A stretch of 64,000 nucleotides of DNA from Streptomyces sp. NBC_00576 (lineage in GTDB: Bacteria; Actinomycetota; Actinomycetes; Streptomycetales; Streptomycetaceae). The stretch covers positions 620,001-684,000 of the forward strand of contig NZ_CP107780.1 in assembly GCF_036345175.1 (NCBI RefSeq), read 5' to 3'. The notes beneath the pieces were generated by a model. That model was given only the letters and a program-made list of their open reading frames with translations, made no database searches and was not told the DNA's origin. Shown here in pieces: positions 26,572 through 34,525 of the stretch. The translations under genes and the position numbers were made by a program. Each line of letters opens with the position of its first letter. Positions within the stretch are counted from its first letter, which is position 1.

Positions 26572-26830
26572 CGGTCCGGGACCGTCACCCGACCCGCGAT
26601 CGGCTGGGCGGGACACTGGAGGCTTCCCCGGAGCCGCGCACCCTGCGGGTGTTCGGCGCCGGGAGCCCTCGCCGGCCGTGCGGGCCGAGGGGCAGGAGGT
26701 TCTGGAGCCGACCACAGGGCAGTGTTGTGACTGCGGGCGGCTTCCGTCGGTCCGTCGGCGCCGTCGGGATGCCGGCCGGGGTCGTGGCACATCCCTACCG
26801 ACCCGGCGAGCCCGGGATTTGGAGCATGGA

Positions 26831-28081
26831 ATGACAGACGCCGCGAAGAGCGAAGCCCTCGATGCCTCCGAAGCCGACCGGACTGATCCTCTCGTCCAGT
26901 TGTCCCTGAAGCAGTTGCGGCGGCGCACCAGCATGAAGTGGCGTGCCCACCCGGAGGACGTGCTTCCGCTCTGGGTGGCGGAGATGGATGTGCCGATGGC
27001 TCCGCCCATCGCCGAGGCCCTGCGCACGGCGATCGACCTCGGTGACACCGGATATCCGTACGGGAGCGCCTACGCCGAGGCCCTCGCCGCGTTCGCGGCC
27101 GAGCGGTGGAAGTGGGACGGGCTGCGCGTCGAGCACACGGCGATCGTCCCCGATGTGATGCTCGGCATCGTCGAAGTGCTCCGGCTGGTGACCGGCCCCG
27201 GGGATGCGGTCGTCGTGTGCTCCCCGGTGTACCCGCCCTTCTACGCGTTCGTCGCCCACGACGCCCGCGAAATCGTCGAGGCGCGCCTCGGTCCCGACCT
27301 GCGCGTCGACCTGGCCGCTCTTGAGGAGGCCTTCGTGCGGGCACGATGTCAGGGCCGCCGCGCCGCGTTCCTGATGAGCAACCCGCACAATCCGACCGGT
27401 GTCGTCCACACCCGCCAGGAACTGGAGGCCGTCGCGGCCCTCGCCCGCAAGCACGGCGTGCGAGTGGTGTCCGACGAGATCCACGCCCCTCTGGTGCTGC
27501 CTGGGGCCACCTTCACCCCCTTCCTGAGCGTCCCCGGCGCCGAGAACGCGTTCACGGTGACCTCCGCGTCCAAGGCGTGGAACCTCGCCGGGCTGAAGGC
27601 TGCTCTGGCCGTCGCGGGCTCCGAAGCCGCCGACGAGCTTCGGCTCCTGCCGGAAGAAGTCGGCCACGGCCCCAGCCATCTCGGGGTCATCGCCCACACC
27701 GCGGCGTTCCGCGAGGGCGGGGGCTGGCTCGACGAACTGCTGCTCGGGCTCGACGCCAACCGGCGCCTGCTGGGGCAGTTGCTCGAAGAACACCTCCCCG
27801 AGGTGGGGTACCAGGAGCCCCAGGGCACCTACCTGGCCTGGCTGGACTGCACGTGGCTGGGACTGCACAACGACCAGGACGCCGAGGGCCCCGGCGTGGT
27901 GGGCGATCTGGCCGGACCCGCGAAAATGTTCCTCGCCGAAGCCAGGGTCGCCCTCAGCTCCGGCCATGTCTTCGGCTCCGGCGGCGAGGGACACGTACGC
28001 CTCAACTTCGCGACGACACCGTCCGTTCTGCGTGAGGCGGTGACCAGAATGGGACGCGCGGTCCGCGCTTTTCGGCAATGA
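26831..28081 (+). CDS. MalY/PatB-family PLP-dependent C-S lyase
   Basis: 416 residues, fold-type I aminotransferase of the MalY/PatB branch. Diagnostic text: LPLWVAEMDVPMAPPI near 50, SNPHNPTGV near 183, SDEIHAPLVLPG near 218, and the PLP lysine in TSASKAWNLAGLKAA (about K247). The branch cleaves the C-S bond of cystathionine or cysteine conjugates to thiol, pyruvate and ammonia; class-I aminotransferase activity is the alternative. Start ATG 26831 follows GGAGCATGG. The 259 bases upstream show no recognisable gene. Confidence 0.92.
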   Translation: MTDAAKSEALDASEADRTDPLVQLSLKQLRRRTSMKWRAHPEDVLPLWVAEMDVPMAPPIAEALRTAIDLGDTGYPYGSAYAEALAAFAAERWKWDGLRVEHTAIVPDVMLGIVEVLRLVTGPGDAVVVCSPVYPPFYAFVAHDAREIVEARLGPDLRVDLAALEEAFVRARCQGRRAAFLMSNPHNPTGVVHTRQELEAVAALARKHGVRVVSDEIHAPLVLPGATFTPFLSVPGAENAFTVTSASKAWNLAGLKAALAVAGSEAADELRLLPEEVGHGPSHLGVIAHTAAFREGGGWLDELLLGLDANRRLLGQLLEEHLPEVGYQEPQGTYLAWLDCTWLGLHNDQDAEGPGVVGDLAGPAKMFLAEARVALSSGHVFGSGGEGHVRLNFATTPSVLREAVTRMGRAVRAFRQ

Positions 28082-28105
28082 GCGTTGTCCGGTCGCGGCT
28101 TGAGC

Positions 28106-28272
28106 AGAGGGTTCTGCCGACGCGGCCGGATCATGGCGGCGGTGGCCCTGCTGATGCGCACGAAGAACCCCACGGACGCCGATACCGACGCGATCGCGAA
28201 CGTCTGCCGCTGCGGGACCTACGTCCGTGTCCGCCCGCGGCGATCAAGAGCGCCGCCGCCGAACCGGGGTGA
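28106..28272 (+). pseudogene. Relic of a (2Fe-2S) molybdo-hydroxylase small subunit
   Basis: The text GFCRRGRIMAAVALLMRTKN, then PTDADTDAIANVCRCGTYVR, is the C-terminal [2Fe-2S] domain of IorA/CoxS-type subunits (normally CGYCQxGQIM ... NLCRCGTY). One cluster Cys is replaced by Arg, and a frameshift near 28235 moves the final AAIKSAAAE into another frame. No start, N-terminal ferredoxin domain or partner subunit (IorB) is present, so this is a 3' remnant. Confidence 0.7.
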
Positions 28273-28354
28273 CGGCGGGCCTCGTCCGTGACGCTGCTGC
28301 CGCGTTCGCCGGAGCCGGCAGCTGCGTCGCGGGGGTCCGCGGGGCGGCCCGGCG

Positions 28355-28807
28355 TCAGGCGTCGGCCAGTCCGGGTAGGTGTTCGGCGAGATGCATGGCG
28401 TGCAGACGTGCGAACTCGTCGTGCGTGCAGCGTCCGTAGGCGGGGTGGGGGGCGTGCGGTCCCGTGTGGCCGGTGAACAGGGCCACCGCGTCCGCGAGGC
28501 CGGACGCGGCCTCTGCCGACGGGAGGCTCGGGTCCAGGGGCGGAGCCCCGTCGATCTCCGCGCCGAGCGAGTGCTTCGTCGCTCCGCGGCGCAGGAAGAG
28601 GCGTTTGGCCAGGGCGCCTGCCGTGGCCCGGAACAGGGCGGGCTTGAGTCTGGGGTATCCGGTCACGGAGTAGCGGACGGTCTGGGCACAGTGCTGCAGC
28701 GTCTGGGACAGGTTCCAGGGACCGCCCGGCGCCAGCAGGTCGGCTTCGGGGCGGCCGAGAGACTTGGGCAGCCGCTCGGTGAGCTCGGTAAGAGTGAGTG
28801 AGGCCAT
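28355..28807 (-). CDS. DUF1569 (DinB-like) protein
   Basis: 150 residues. WNLSQTLQHCAQTVRYSVTGYP, KRLFLRRG and HPAYGRCTHDEFARLHAMHLAEHL fit DUF1569, a DinB-superfamily four-helix bundle with His positions that may bind a metal. Function is unknown. No ribosome site precedes the ATG at 28807; transcription may start at or close to it, giving a leaderless message. An imperfect AT-rich inverted repeat sits 17-42 bases upstream. Confidence 0.85.
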   Translation of the reverse strand: MASLTLTELTERLPKSLGRPEADLLAPGGPWNLSQTLQHCAQTVRYSVTGYPRLKPALFRATAGALAKRLFLRRGATKHSLGAEIDGAPPLDPSLPSAEAASGLADAVALFTGHTGPHAPHPAYGRCTHDEFARLHAMHLAEHLPGLADA

Positions 28808-28823
28808 GTCGCTAGCATATATT

Positions 28824-28849
28824 GATATGAAACGTCAACATTTCGTATC
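28824..28849. promoter_or_regulatory. Inverted repeat at the DUF1569 promoter
   Basis: GATATGAAACGT and ACATTTCGTATC form 12-base arms with two mismatches around CA. The segment is much more AT-rich than its surroundings and, read on the minus strand, includes TTGACG, a possible -35 box for the DUF1569 gene. A repressor site overlapping the promoter is the likely reading. Confidence 0.45.
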
Positions 28850-28887
28850 ACATGTGCTGCTGACCACCTGTCGCGTCGAGCTCCTCC

Positions 28888-30573
28888 TCAGCAGCAGCCC
28901 GCGTCCGCGCCGCCCGTACCGACGTCCAGACGGCAGAAGCAGGACGCCTCGATCGGGACGTCCGCCAGGGCGAGCGCGATCTTCAGCTGCTGGGCCACGA
29001 TCCGCGCCTCCCCTTCCCTGCCCAGGCGTTCAAGGCACTCGTGGAACCCGTGCAGGGCCCAGACGTTGCCGGGATGCTGCACAGCGCGCGGAAGGGTCTC
29101 GTCGAGGCCGAGGTCGGCGCGGTAGACGGCCTCCGCCTCGGCGACGCGTCCCTGTTCGAGGAGCAGGGCGCCGTAGGCGTGCCGGGTGGGCTGCATCCAT
29201 CCCCAGGGCTCGTCGTAGGGGAGGTTGTCGCACAGTTCGATCGAGCGCTCCAGCGCAGCGAAGGCGGCCTGGTGGTTGCCCTTGCGGTACTCCAGTTCAC
29301 CGTCGAGCATCGCCGACGCGACCGCGAGGATGTCGGGGCAGGTGTTGTTGAACAGCATCCGCGTCTCCGGGACCCGGGTGAGCGCCGCGCGGAACAGTTC
29401 GCGCTCGGCCTCGGCCTCGGCGGTCCGGCCGGTGGCGGAGAGGGCGACCCCTCGGGCGTACCGGAGCATGGCCGTCATCACGCAGTACAGCAACGGGTCG
29501 GCGGGCAGCGGCAGTTCGAGGATGTCCGACCAGCGGCCGAAGCGGATCAGCACATGGACGCGCATGGCGAGGAAGCCCTCCAGCCAGTCGGCCATGGGCG
29601 GGCTCTGCACCCGAAGGAGCTCCTCCGGGATGGCGGCCTCCAGTCGCGCGGCGGCCTCGAGCGCCGTCCTGGACTGTCCGAGGAACATCGCGCCGTAGAT
29701 CTTGAAGTGGTGGTTGTGCGCCCGGTAGAGGGTGTAGAAGTTCATCGCGCCGGACCGCTCAAGGAACTTCTCGTCGGCGACGATCGCCGCGCTGTTGTCC
29801 GCCACCACACGCCGGTAGTCGCCGCAGAGCACGTCCAGGTGTGTGGGCATGTGCTGCAGGTGGCCGGCGTCCGGGACCAGGCCGCGCAGTCGGTCCGCGG
29901 CGGGCAGGGCGGTCTCCGGGGCGGAGGACATCTCCATCAGGTGGATGTAGAGGTGCAGGAGGCCCGGGTGGCGCGATCCCGCCTCGGTCGCGATCGCCCG
30001 CTCCAGGACGGCCTTCACGGCGAGTGTGCGGGCGCCCTCGGCCGGCTCGCCCGTGCGTACGTCCCACAGTTGCCAGGGCGTCAGGTTCATCAGCGCGTCG
30101 GCGTACAGCGCGGCGATGTCGAGGTCGTCGGGCGCCAGTTCGTACACCGTCCGCATGCTGTCCGCGTAGGGCTCGTTCCAGACCGAGCAGTCCTCGACGG
30201 CCTCCGCCTGCGGGTAGCGGGCCCGCAGAGCGGCGATCAGGGCCTGTTCGACGGGCGTGGCACCGGCCGCCTTCCGCTGGGCGAGTTCGACGGCGGCGTG
30301 GGTGCGGGCGACGGTCCGTGCGAGGTCCTCGCCGTCGAAGAACTCCCAGGGTTTGTTGTAGTTCGGGCCGAGGGCGTACGCGATGCCCCAGTGGGCCATG
30401 GCACAGTCGGGGTCCGCCGCGGCGGCAGCCTCGAAACAGGCGACGGCCTCCTCGTGGTGGAAGCCGTACGTCCACACCAGGCCCCGGTCGAACCACCTCT
30501 GGGCCTCGGCGGACGATGTCGTCACGGGCCGACCGTGAGTACCGAGGTCGTAGTCGTAGGCGTCGTGGTCCAT
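28888..30573 (-). CDS. Tetratricopeptide-repeat protein
   Basis: 561 residues of helical repeats: WFDRGLVWTYGFHHEEAVACFEAAAAADPDCAMAHWGIAYALGP near 27-70 and further units to about 530. This is a soluble TPR array with no signal peptide or catalytic motif. HLYIHLMEMSS, HMPTHLDVLCGDY and AHNHHFKIYGAM are conserved in this family of large TPR proteins and contain many His. The C-terminus ends CFCRLDV...AGCC, four Cys that might bind metal. GGGAGAG upstream of ATG 30573 fixes the start. Protein-protein scaffold is the general expectation. Confidence 0.85.
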   Translation of the reverse strand: MDHDAYDYDLGTHGRPVTTSSAEAQRWFDRGLVWTYGFHHEEAVACFEAAAAADPDCAMAHWGIAYALGPNYNKPWEFFDGEDLARTVARTHAAVELAQRKAAGATPVEQALIAALRARYPQAEAVEDCSVWNEPYADSMRTVYELAPDDLDIAALYADALMNLTPWQLWDVRTGEPAEGARTLAVKAVLERAIATEAGSRHPGLLHLYIHLMEMSSAPETALPAADRLRGLVPDAGHLQHMPTHLDVLCGDYRRVVADNSAAIVADEKFLERSGAMNFYTLYRAHNHHFKIYGAMFLGQSRTALEAAARLEAAIPEELLRVQSPPMADWLEGFLAMRVHVLIRFGRWSDILELPLPADPLLYCVMTAMLRYARGVALSATGRTAEAEAERELFRAALTRVPETRMLFNNTCPDILAVASAMLDGELEYRKGNHQAAFAALERSIELCDNLPYDEPWGWMQPTRHAYGALLLEQGRVAEAEAVYRADLGLDETLPRAVQHPGNVWALHGFHECLERLGREGEARIVAQQLKIALALADVPIEASCFCRLDVGTGGADAGCC

Positions 30574-30852
30574 TCGTCTCTCCCGCTCCCCTGGGGCCTG
30601 TCCGGCGAGACTAGGCGCTCCGCTGAAGGTGCGGTGAGGTGCCGGTCCGCCGCGGCGCCGTCGTGGCCGGCCGCGCACACGCGGCGGAGCCGCACACGCG
30701 ATGCAGCCCGCGTCCCTTTCGGGGCGCTGTCGCACACCCGACTTCACCAGGTCCGCCGAGAGGCCCCGCCGGCACCCATCAGCATGCGCGCCCGGCGCCT
30801 CCCCGCCCGGCCGCGAAGCGCCCGGCCATAAGATCACCCTCGTAGGCGCGAA

Positions 30853-30885
30853 CGATGTTGACGGCCCGTATGGGCGTCAACGTCG
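30853..30885. promoter_or_regulatory. Inverted repeat upstream of the SAM methyltransferase
   Basis: CGATGTTGACG and CGTCAACGTCG are 11-base arms with one mismatch, separated by 11 bases, ending 34 bases before the start codon. It resembles an operator. The rest of the 346-base gap between the divergent TPR and methyltransferase genes (30574-30919) shows nothing else I can support. Confidence 0.45.
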
Positions 30886-30919
30886 GTGCGGGGTGAGGGA
30901 AGTGACGAGAGGAAGCGGC

Positions 30920-31732
30920 GTGAGCGAGCAGGGCAGCACGTCAGAGGGACGCAGCCGGCTGGACACCTCGGTGGCCCACAACGCGCGGGTGTGGAACTAC
31001 TGGATCGGCGGCAAGGACAACTACGTCGTCGACCAGGGAGTCGGCGACCACATCGACGCCATGTTCCCGCTGATCCGCAGCGTGGCCCGCGCGGACCGCG
31101 CCTTCCTCGGGCGAGCCGTGCGCTTCCTGGTCGCCGAGCGGGGAGTGCGGCAGTTCCTGGACATCGGGACGGGGCTGCCGACGGTGGACAACACCCATGA
31201 GATCGCCCAGCGCATCGCGCCCGAGTCCCGGATCGTCTACGTCGACAACGACCCGATCGTGCTCGCGCACGCCCGTACGCTGCTGACCGGCACGCCGGAG
31301 GGGGCCACGGACTACATCGACGCGGACGTCCACCGCCCCGAAACCATCGTCAGCCGTGCCTCGGAGACCCTCGACTTCGACCGGCCCGTCGCCGTCATGA
31401 TGCTCGGCATCCTGAATTTCGTGCTCGACACGGGCAAGGCGCAGGAGATCGTGCGCCGGGTCATGGCGTCGGTGCCCTCGGGCAGCTATCTGGTCCTGAC
31501 CCATCCGACGACCGACTCGGACCTCGGCGGTGAGGGAAACATCGAGGCGATGAAGTTCTGGAACGAGAACGCCACCCCGCCGATCACCGCCCGCCCCCGA
31601 GGCGAGGTCGCCGCTTTCTTCGACGGCCTGGACCTTCTCGACCCGGGGCTCGTCTCCTGTGCGCAGTGGCACCCGGAGGACGACTCCGTCGGCGCTCTTC
31701 CGCAATTCGGTGCCGTCGCCGTGAAGCCCTGA
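30920..31732 (+). CDS. SAM-dependent methyltransferase, PF04672 (DUF574) family
   Basis: 270 residues. The family opening RVWNYWIGGKDNYVVDQGVGD is followed by the SAM-binding motif FLDIGTGLPTVDNTHEIAQ near 78-96, then VYVDNDPIVLAHARTLL. This methyltransferase family is expanded in Streptomyces and its targets are unknown. GTG 30920 is preferred because AGAGGAAG lies five bases upstream. Three 13-base tandem units follow the stop directly. It is two genes upstream of the graspetide locus; a link to it is possible but unsupported. Confidence 0.9.
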   Translation: MSEQGSTSEGRSRLDTSVAHNARVWNYWIGGKDNYVVDQGVGDHIDAMFPLIRSVARADRAFLGRAVRFLVAERGVRQFLDIGTGLPTVDNTHEIAQRIAPESRIVYVDNDPIVLAHARTLLTGTPEGATDYIDADVHRPETIVSRASETLDFDRPVAVMMLGILNFVLDTGKAQEIVRRVMASVPSGSYLVLTHPTTDSDLGGEGNIEAMKFWNENATPPITARPRGEVAAFFDGLDLLDPGLVSCAQWHPEDDSVGALPQFGAVAVKP

Positions 31733-31777
31733 CCGGAAGCCCTGGCCGGAAGCCCCGGCTGGAAGTCCTGGCTGGAC
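31733..31777. repeat. 13-bp tandem repeat after the methyltransferase stop
   Basis: Units CCGGAAGCCCTGG, CCGGAAGCCCCGG, CTGGAAGTCCTGG and a partial CTGGAC follow one another directly from the base after the stop codon. The last coding residues (GTGAAGCCCTGA) resemble a unit too, so the array may have grown from the gene's 3' end. Confidence 0.7.
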
Positions 31778-31847
31778 AAGAAAGGGACAGTGATTCCACA
31801 GGCTGTTTTCAGACGCGCATTCATAGGCCGTCGGCGATAATCGGTAT

Positions 31848-32219
31848 ATGAGTACGACAACGTCTGAACTACTGGCCGCGTCGAGCGATCTACTCAACGT
31901 AACGGCCGCATTTGTCGCAGGCCTGTTCATCGCTGGTGCACTGATCTGGGCCTTCTGGTTCGGCATGCGGGTCCGGGACCGGGAATCCGCCCGGCCCCGC
32001 CCCGACGAACAACCCACACTCCCGCCCTCCGGTCCGGTCCGTGAGATCCGTGAGATGCGAGAGCCCGACGAGATGCCGCTCGCGGGCGAGGAGCGGGAGC
32101 GGCTGCTGCCGCACGAACTCCACCACGCGTCGACGAAACGGCGGGAGGACCAGCAGCGGGGACGCTGGGATCCCGGTTCCAGCGGCTCCTTCGGCAGTGG
32201 CGGCCTGGGGCGCCACTGA
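31848..32219 (+). CDS. DUF6479 single-pass membrane protein
   Basis: 123 residues. A short polar N-terminus, one membrane helix (about 16-38: LNVTAAFVAGLFIAGALIWAFWFGMRV), then an Arg/Glu/Pro-rich cytosolic tail with EREMREPDEMP-like and LLPHELHH segments and a Gly/Ser end. The layout fits DUF6479, a Streptomyces-type small membrane family of unknown role. No clear ribosome site precedes ATG 31848. Confidence 0.75.
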   Translation: MSTTTSELLAASSDLLNVTAAFVAGLFIAGALIWAFWFGMRVRDRESARPRPDEQPTLPPSGPVREIREMREPDEMPLAGEERERLLPHELHHASTKRREDQQRGRWDPGSSGSFGSGGLGRH

Positions 32220-32428
32220 CCTCTCCGTGACCCTGGTCCGGCGACCCGTGGAGCATGGGTCGCGGCCCGCGGACGGCTGCCCGGACGCGGTTGGGTACAA
32301 CGTGAGGCAACCATTCAGGCGTTCGATTCGTATAACTCCTTGGAAGCGGGGCACCGGGGACGGGACAGTTGTAATACCGGACCTCCACCGTCCACTTGAC
32401 CGACGTCGACGCCGATCGGGGAGAAGCG

Positions 32429-32620
32429 ATGCAGCTGTTCGTTCTGAACTACGCGCGCCCAGCTGAGCAGTTGGAGGTGAGCCCTCCGTACAGCTACGAC
32501 TGCGGACTGCAGTTGAATGTGTTGCCGGGTGGGCGGATTGCCGCTCATGACCATGCTGTGATGCGTGAATTCGGGGCTACTACGTCAACTGCCGGTTCCA
32601 AGACGCACTTCGACGACTGA
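32429..32620 (+). CDS. tgmA: Graspetide (ATP-grasp-modified RiPP) precursor peptide
   Basis: 63 residues from ATG 32429, with GGGGAGAAG six bases upstream. The leader holds NYARPAEQLEV, PYSYDCGLQLNVLPGGRIA and DHAVM, the conserved text I associate with putative ATP-grasp-modified RiPP precursors of Streptomyces (TIGR04186-like). The C-terminal core is TTSTAGSKTHFDD, with Thr51, Thr52, Ser53, Thr54, Ser57 and Thr59 as possible side-chain donors and Asp62/Asp63 as acceptors for macrolactone formation. The ligase gene starts 17 bases after the stop. The core has no Lys-Glu pattern of microviridins and no internal repeat. The 209 bases upstream (32220-32428) probably hold its promoter. Confidence 0.88.
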   Translation: MQLFVLNYARPAEQLEVSPPYSYDCGLQLNVLPGGRIAAHDHAVMREFGATTSTAGSKTHFDD

Positions 32621-32636
32621 ACGTGGACCTGACGCG

Positions 32637-33629
32637 ATGACGGTTCTGGTTCTGACGTCCGAACACGATGTGACGGCGGATCTCGTGGTGGCCAGGCTGA
32701 ACGGCACCGGTGTTCCCGTGGTCCGGCTCGATCCCGCCGATCTGCCCGGCGAGGTCGCCCTGTCCGGCGAGTACGTGCACGGCGTATTTCGCGGGCAGCT
32801 GTCCGTCGGGGGCAGGCTGGTGAGCATGGGCGGGCTGCGGTCCGTCTGGGTGCGCAGGCCGGGGGTTCCGGGCACGCGGGTCGCTGAGCCGTCCGGCTGG
32901 CTCACCGAGGAGGCCTCGCAGGCCTTCTACGGCATGCTCCGGGGCACCGGCGCGCGCTGGATGAACCATCCCGATGCCGCTGCCCGGGCCCGCCACAAGC
33001 CCTGGCAGCTGCATCTCGCGCAGCGCAGCCGGCTCCCCGTACCGGCCACGCTGATCACCACGTTTCCGCAGGCGGCCCGGGATTTCGCGCGACGGTTTCC
33101 CGACCTGGTCGTCAAGCCCGTCTCCGGATCGCATCCGCAGGAGCCGCCCAGGGTGGTGCCGACGAGCCGGGTGGCGCCCGATGTCGACTTCGCCGCCGTC
33201 ACCTTCGGGCCCACACTGCTGCAACGCCGGGTCGACAAGCGGGCCGACATCCGCCTGACGGCTGTCGGCGACCAGATCCTCGCCGCCCGCAAGGCCGTAG
33301 CACCGAACGCCCATCCCGACGACATCGATGTCCGGTTCGCGCCCTCGGACGAGCCGTGGCGTCCGGTCGAGGTGCCGCCGCGGCTCGCCGAGGCCGTGCA
33401 CCGGTATCTGAGAGAGGCCGAACTCGCCTATGGGGCCTTCGACTTCGCGGAGGATCTCGAGGGTGTCTGGTGGTTTCTCGAATGCAACCAGTCCGGCCAG
33501 TTCGGCTTCGTCGAGATGGACACCGGGCAGCCGATCGCCCGGTCCGTCGCCGACTGGCTGGCCGGGGAGGGCCCAACGACACAGCCGAACCCCCATGACC
33601 CCCAGGGTTCCCTGCGCGCCGCTCCCTGA
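32637..33629 (+). CDS. tgmB: Graspetide ATP-grasp ligase (ribosomal peptide maturase)
   Basis: 330 residues. N-terminal pre-ATP-grasp domain (TVLVLTSEHDVTADLVVARLNGTGVPVVRLDPADLPGE; SVWVRRPG). ATP-binding region from about 120 (ARHKPWQLHLAQRSRLPVP; LVVKPVSGS). Metal and substrate acids lie in VWWFLECNQSGQFGFVEMDTG near 280-300. The text matches the TIGR04187-type maturases, which use ATP to activate Asp or Glu side chains of the precursor and join them to Ser/Thr hydroxyls. It is adjacent to its precursor; the methyltransferase usual in the Streptomyces version of this system is not next to it. Confidence 0.9.
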   Translation: MTVLVLTSEHDVTADLVVARLNGTGVPVVRLDPADLPGEVALSGEYVHGVFRGQLSVGGRLVSMGGLRSVWVRRPGVPGTRVAEPSGWLTEEASQAFYGMLRGTGARWMNHPDAAARARHKPWQLHLAQRSRLPVPATLITTFPQAARDFARRFPDLVVKPVSGSHPQEPPRVVPTSRVAPDVDFAAVTFGPTLLQRRVDKRADIRLTAVGDQILAARKAVAPNAHPDDIDVRFAPSDEPWRPVEVPPRLAEAVHRYLREAELAYGAFDFAEDLEGVWWFLECNQSGQFGFVEMDTGQPIARSVADWLAGEGPTTQPNPHDPQGSLRAAP

Positions 33630-33706
33630 GCTGTCGTCGCTCTCCTCAGGAGTCACGGTGCAGGTGGACGCCGCCCGGCGACGTCGACGGGGTATGTTCG
33701 CTCCCC

Positions 33707-34273
33707 ATGCGGACTTTCGGACCCGACGTTCTCACCATCGCGGACGAACTCACCGAAGCGTACGTCGAGATCTTCACCGCCCCACCCTGGGACGACCGGG
33801 ACCCCGAGGAGACTTCGGCCAGGTTCCGTGCGCGGTTGGCGACGGACGCGCACCGCCCCGGCTTCCATGCCGTCGTCTCCTTCGCGGACGGCGGCGGGAT
33901 ACGGGGGTTCGTCACGGGCTGGATCACCGAGGCCCCGTTCCGCACCGACCGTGCGTACGGCAGGGTGACCGAACTGCTCGGCGCGGAGCGTGTCGACGAG
34001 TTGCTGGTGGGCGCCTTCGAGATCGACGAGCTGGGGGTGCGGGCCCACGCCCGGGGCACCGGACTGGGGCGGCGGCTGCTGTCCACGCTCACCTCTGCCG
34101 CGCCGGGCGGCCGGGCGTGGCTGCTGACCTGGGACCAGGCGCACGAGACGGTGGCCTTCTACCGCCGGACGGGCTGGCGGGAACCGGCGCCGTTGCCGGG
34201 CGCGGAGTCGGACGTCGTGGTGTTCCTGTCCCCTTCCTCCAGCTCTCCCGATCAGACCGACCCCAACTGTTAA
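33707..34273 (+). CDS. GNAT-family N-acetyltransferase
   Basis: 188 residues. Acetyl-CoA motif A is ELGVRAHARGTGLGRRLLSTL near 104-124, with a typical closing FYRRTGWRE. The N-terminal half (AYVEIFTAPPWDDRD; GFVTGWITEAPF) is shared with actinobacterial GNATs of unknown substrate. It starts 77 bases after the ATP-grasp ligase on the same strand, so read-through from the graspetide genes is possible. The Ser/Asp-rich last 15 residues are probably disordered. Confidence 0.88.
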   Translation: MRTFGPDVLTIADELTEAYVEIFTAPPWDDRDPEETSARFRARLATDAHRPGFHAVVSFADGGGIRGFVTGWITEAPFRTDRAYGRVTELLGAERVDELLVGAFEIDELGVRAHARGTGLGRRLLSTLTSAAPGGRAWLLTWDQAHETVAFYRRTGWREPAPLPGAESDVVVFLSPSSSSPDQTDPNC

Positions 34274-34290
34274 TGGGATCCATTTTCATG
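34271..34290. promoter_or_regulatory. Possible Zur box upstream of zinc-free bL32
   Basis: TAATGGGATCCATTTTCATG; its complement carries ATGAAAATGGATCCCATTA, close to the Streptomyces Zur half site TGAAAATG, although the second half is weak. It lies 38 bases before the bL32 start. Zinc-independent ribosomal paralogues are classic Zur targets, which makes the reading reasonable. Confidence 0.5.
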
Positions 34291-34327
34291 TAGCGTCCTG
34301 TCTCGCTTGCCGACCGAGGAGGATCCC

Positions 34328-34492
34328 ATGGCCGTTCCCAAACGGAAGATGTCCCGCAGCAACACCCGTCACCGCCGCGCCCAGTGGAAGGCGACCACCA
34401 CCCAGCTGGTGCCGGTCACCGTCGACGGGGTCGCGCACATGGTGCCGCAGCGGCTGGTCAAGGCGTACGAGCGCGGACTGCTCCGGCCCTGA
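34328..34492 (+). CDS. rpmF: Ribosomal protein bL32, zinc-free paralogue
   Basis: 54 residues. The N-terminus MAVPKRKMSRSNTRHRRAQW is unmistakable bL32. The C-terminal zinc ribbon (two CxxC pairs) is absent and replaced by VPVTVDGVAHMVPQRLVKAYERGLL. Such C-minus forms replace the zinc-bearing protein in the 50S subunit when zinc is scarce, releasing zinc. GAGGAGG five bases before the ATG fixes the start. The convergent neighbours, TIGR03943 and its permease, may belong to the same metal-starvation response. Confidence 0.95.
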   Translation: MAVPKRKMSRSNTRHRRAQWKATTTQLVPVTVDGVAHMVPQRLVKAYERGLLRP

Positions 34493-34525
34493 GCGGATGC
34501 CCCGCCCGGGCTCCTGACTCGGGCC

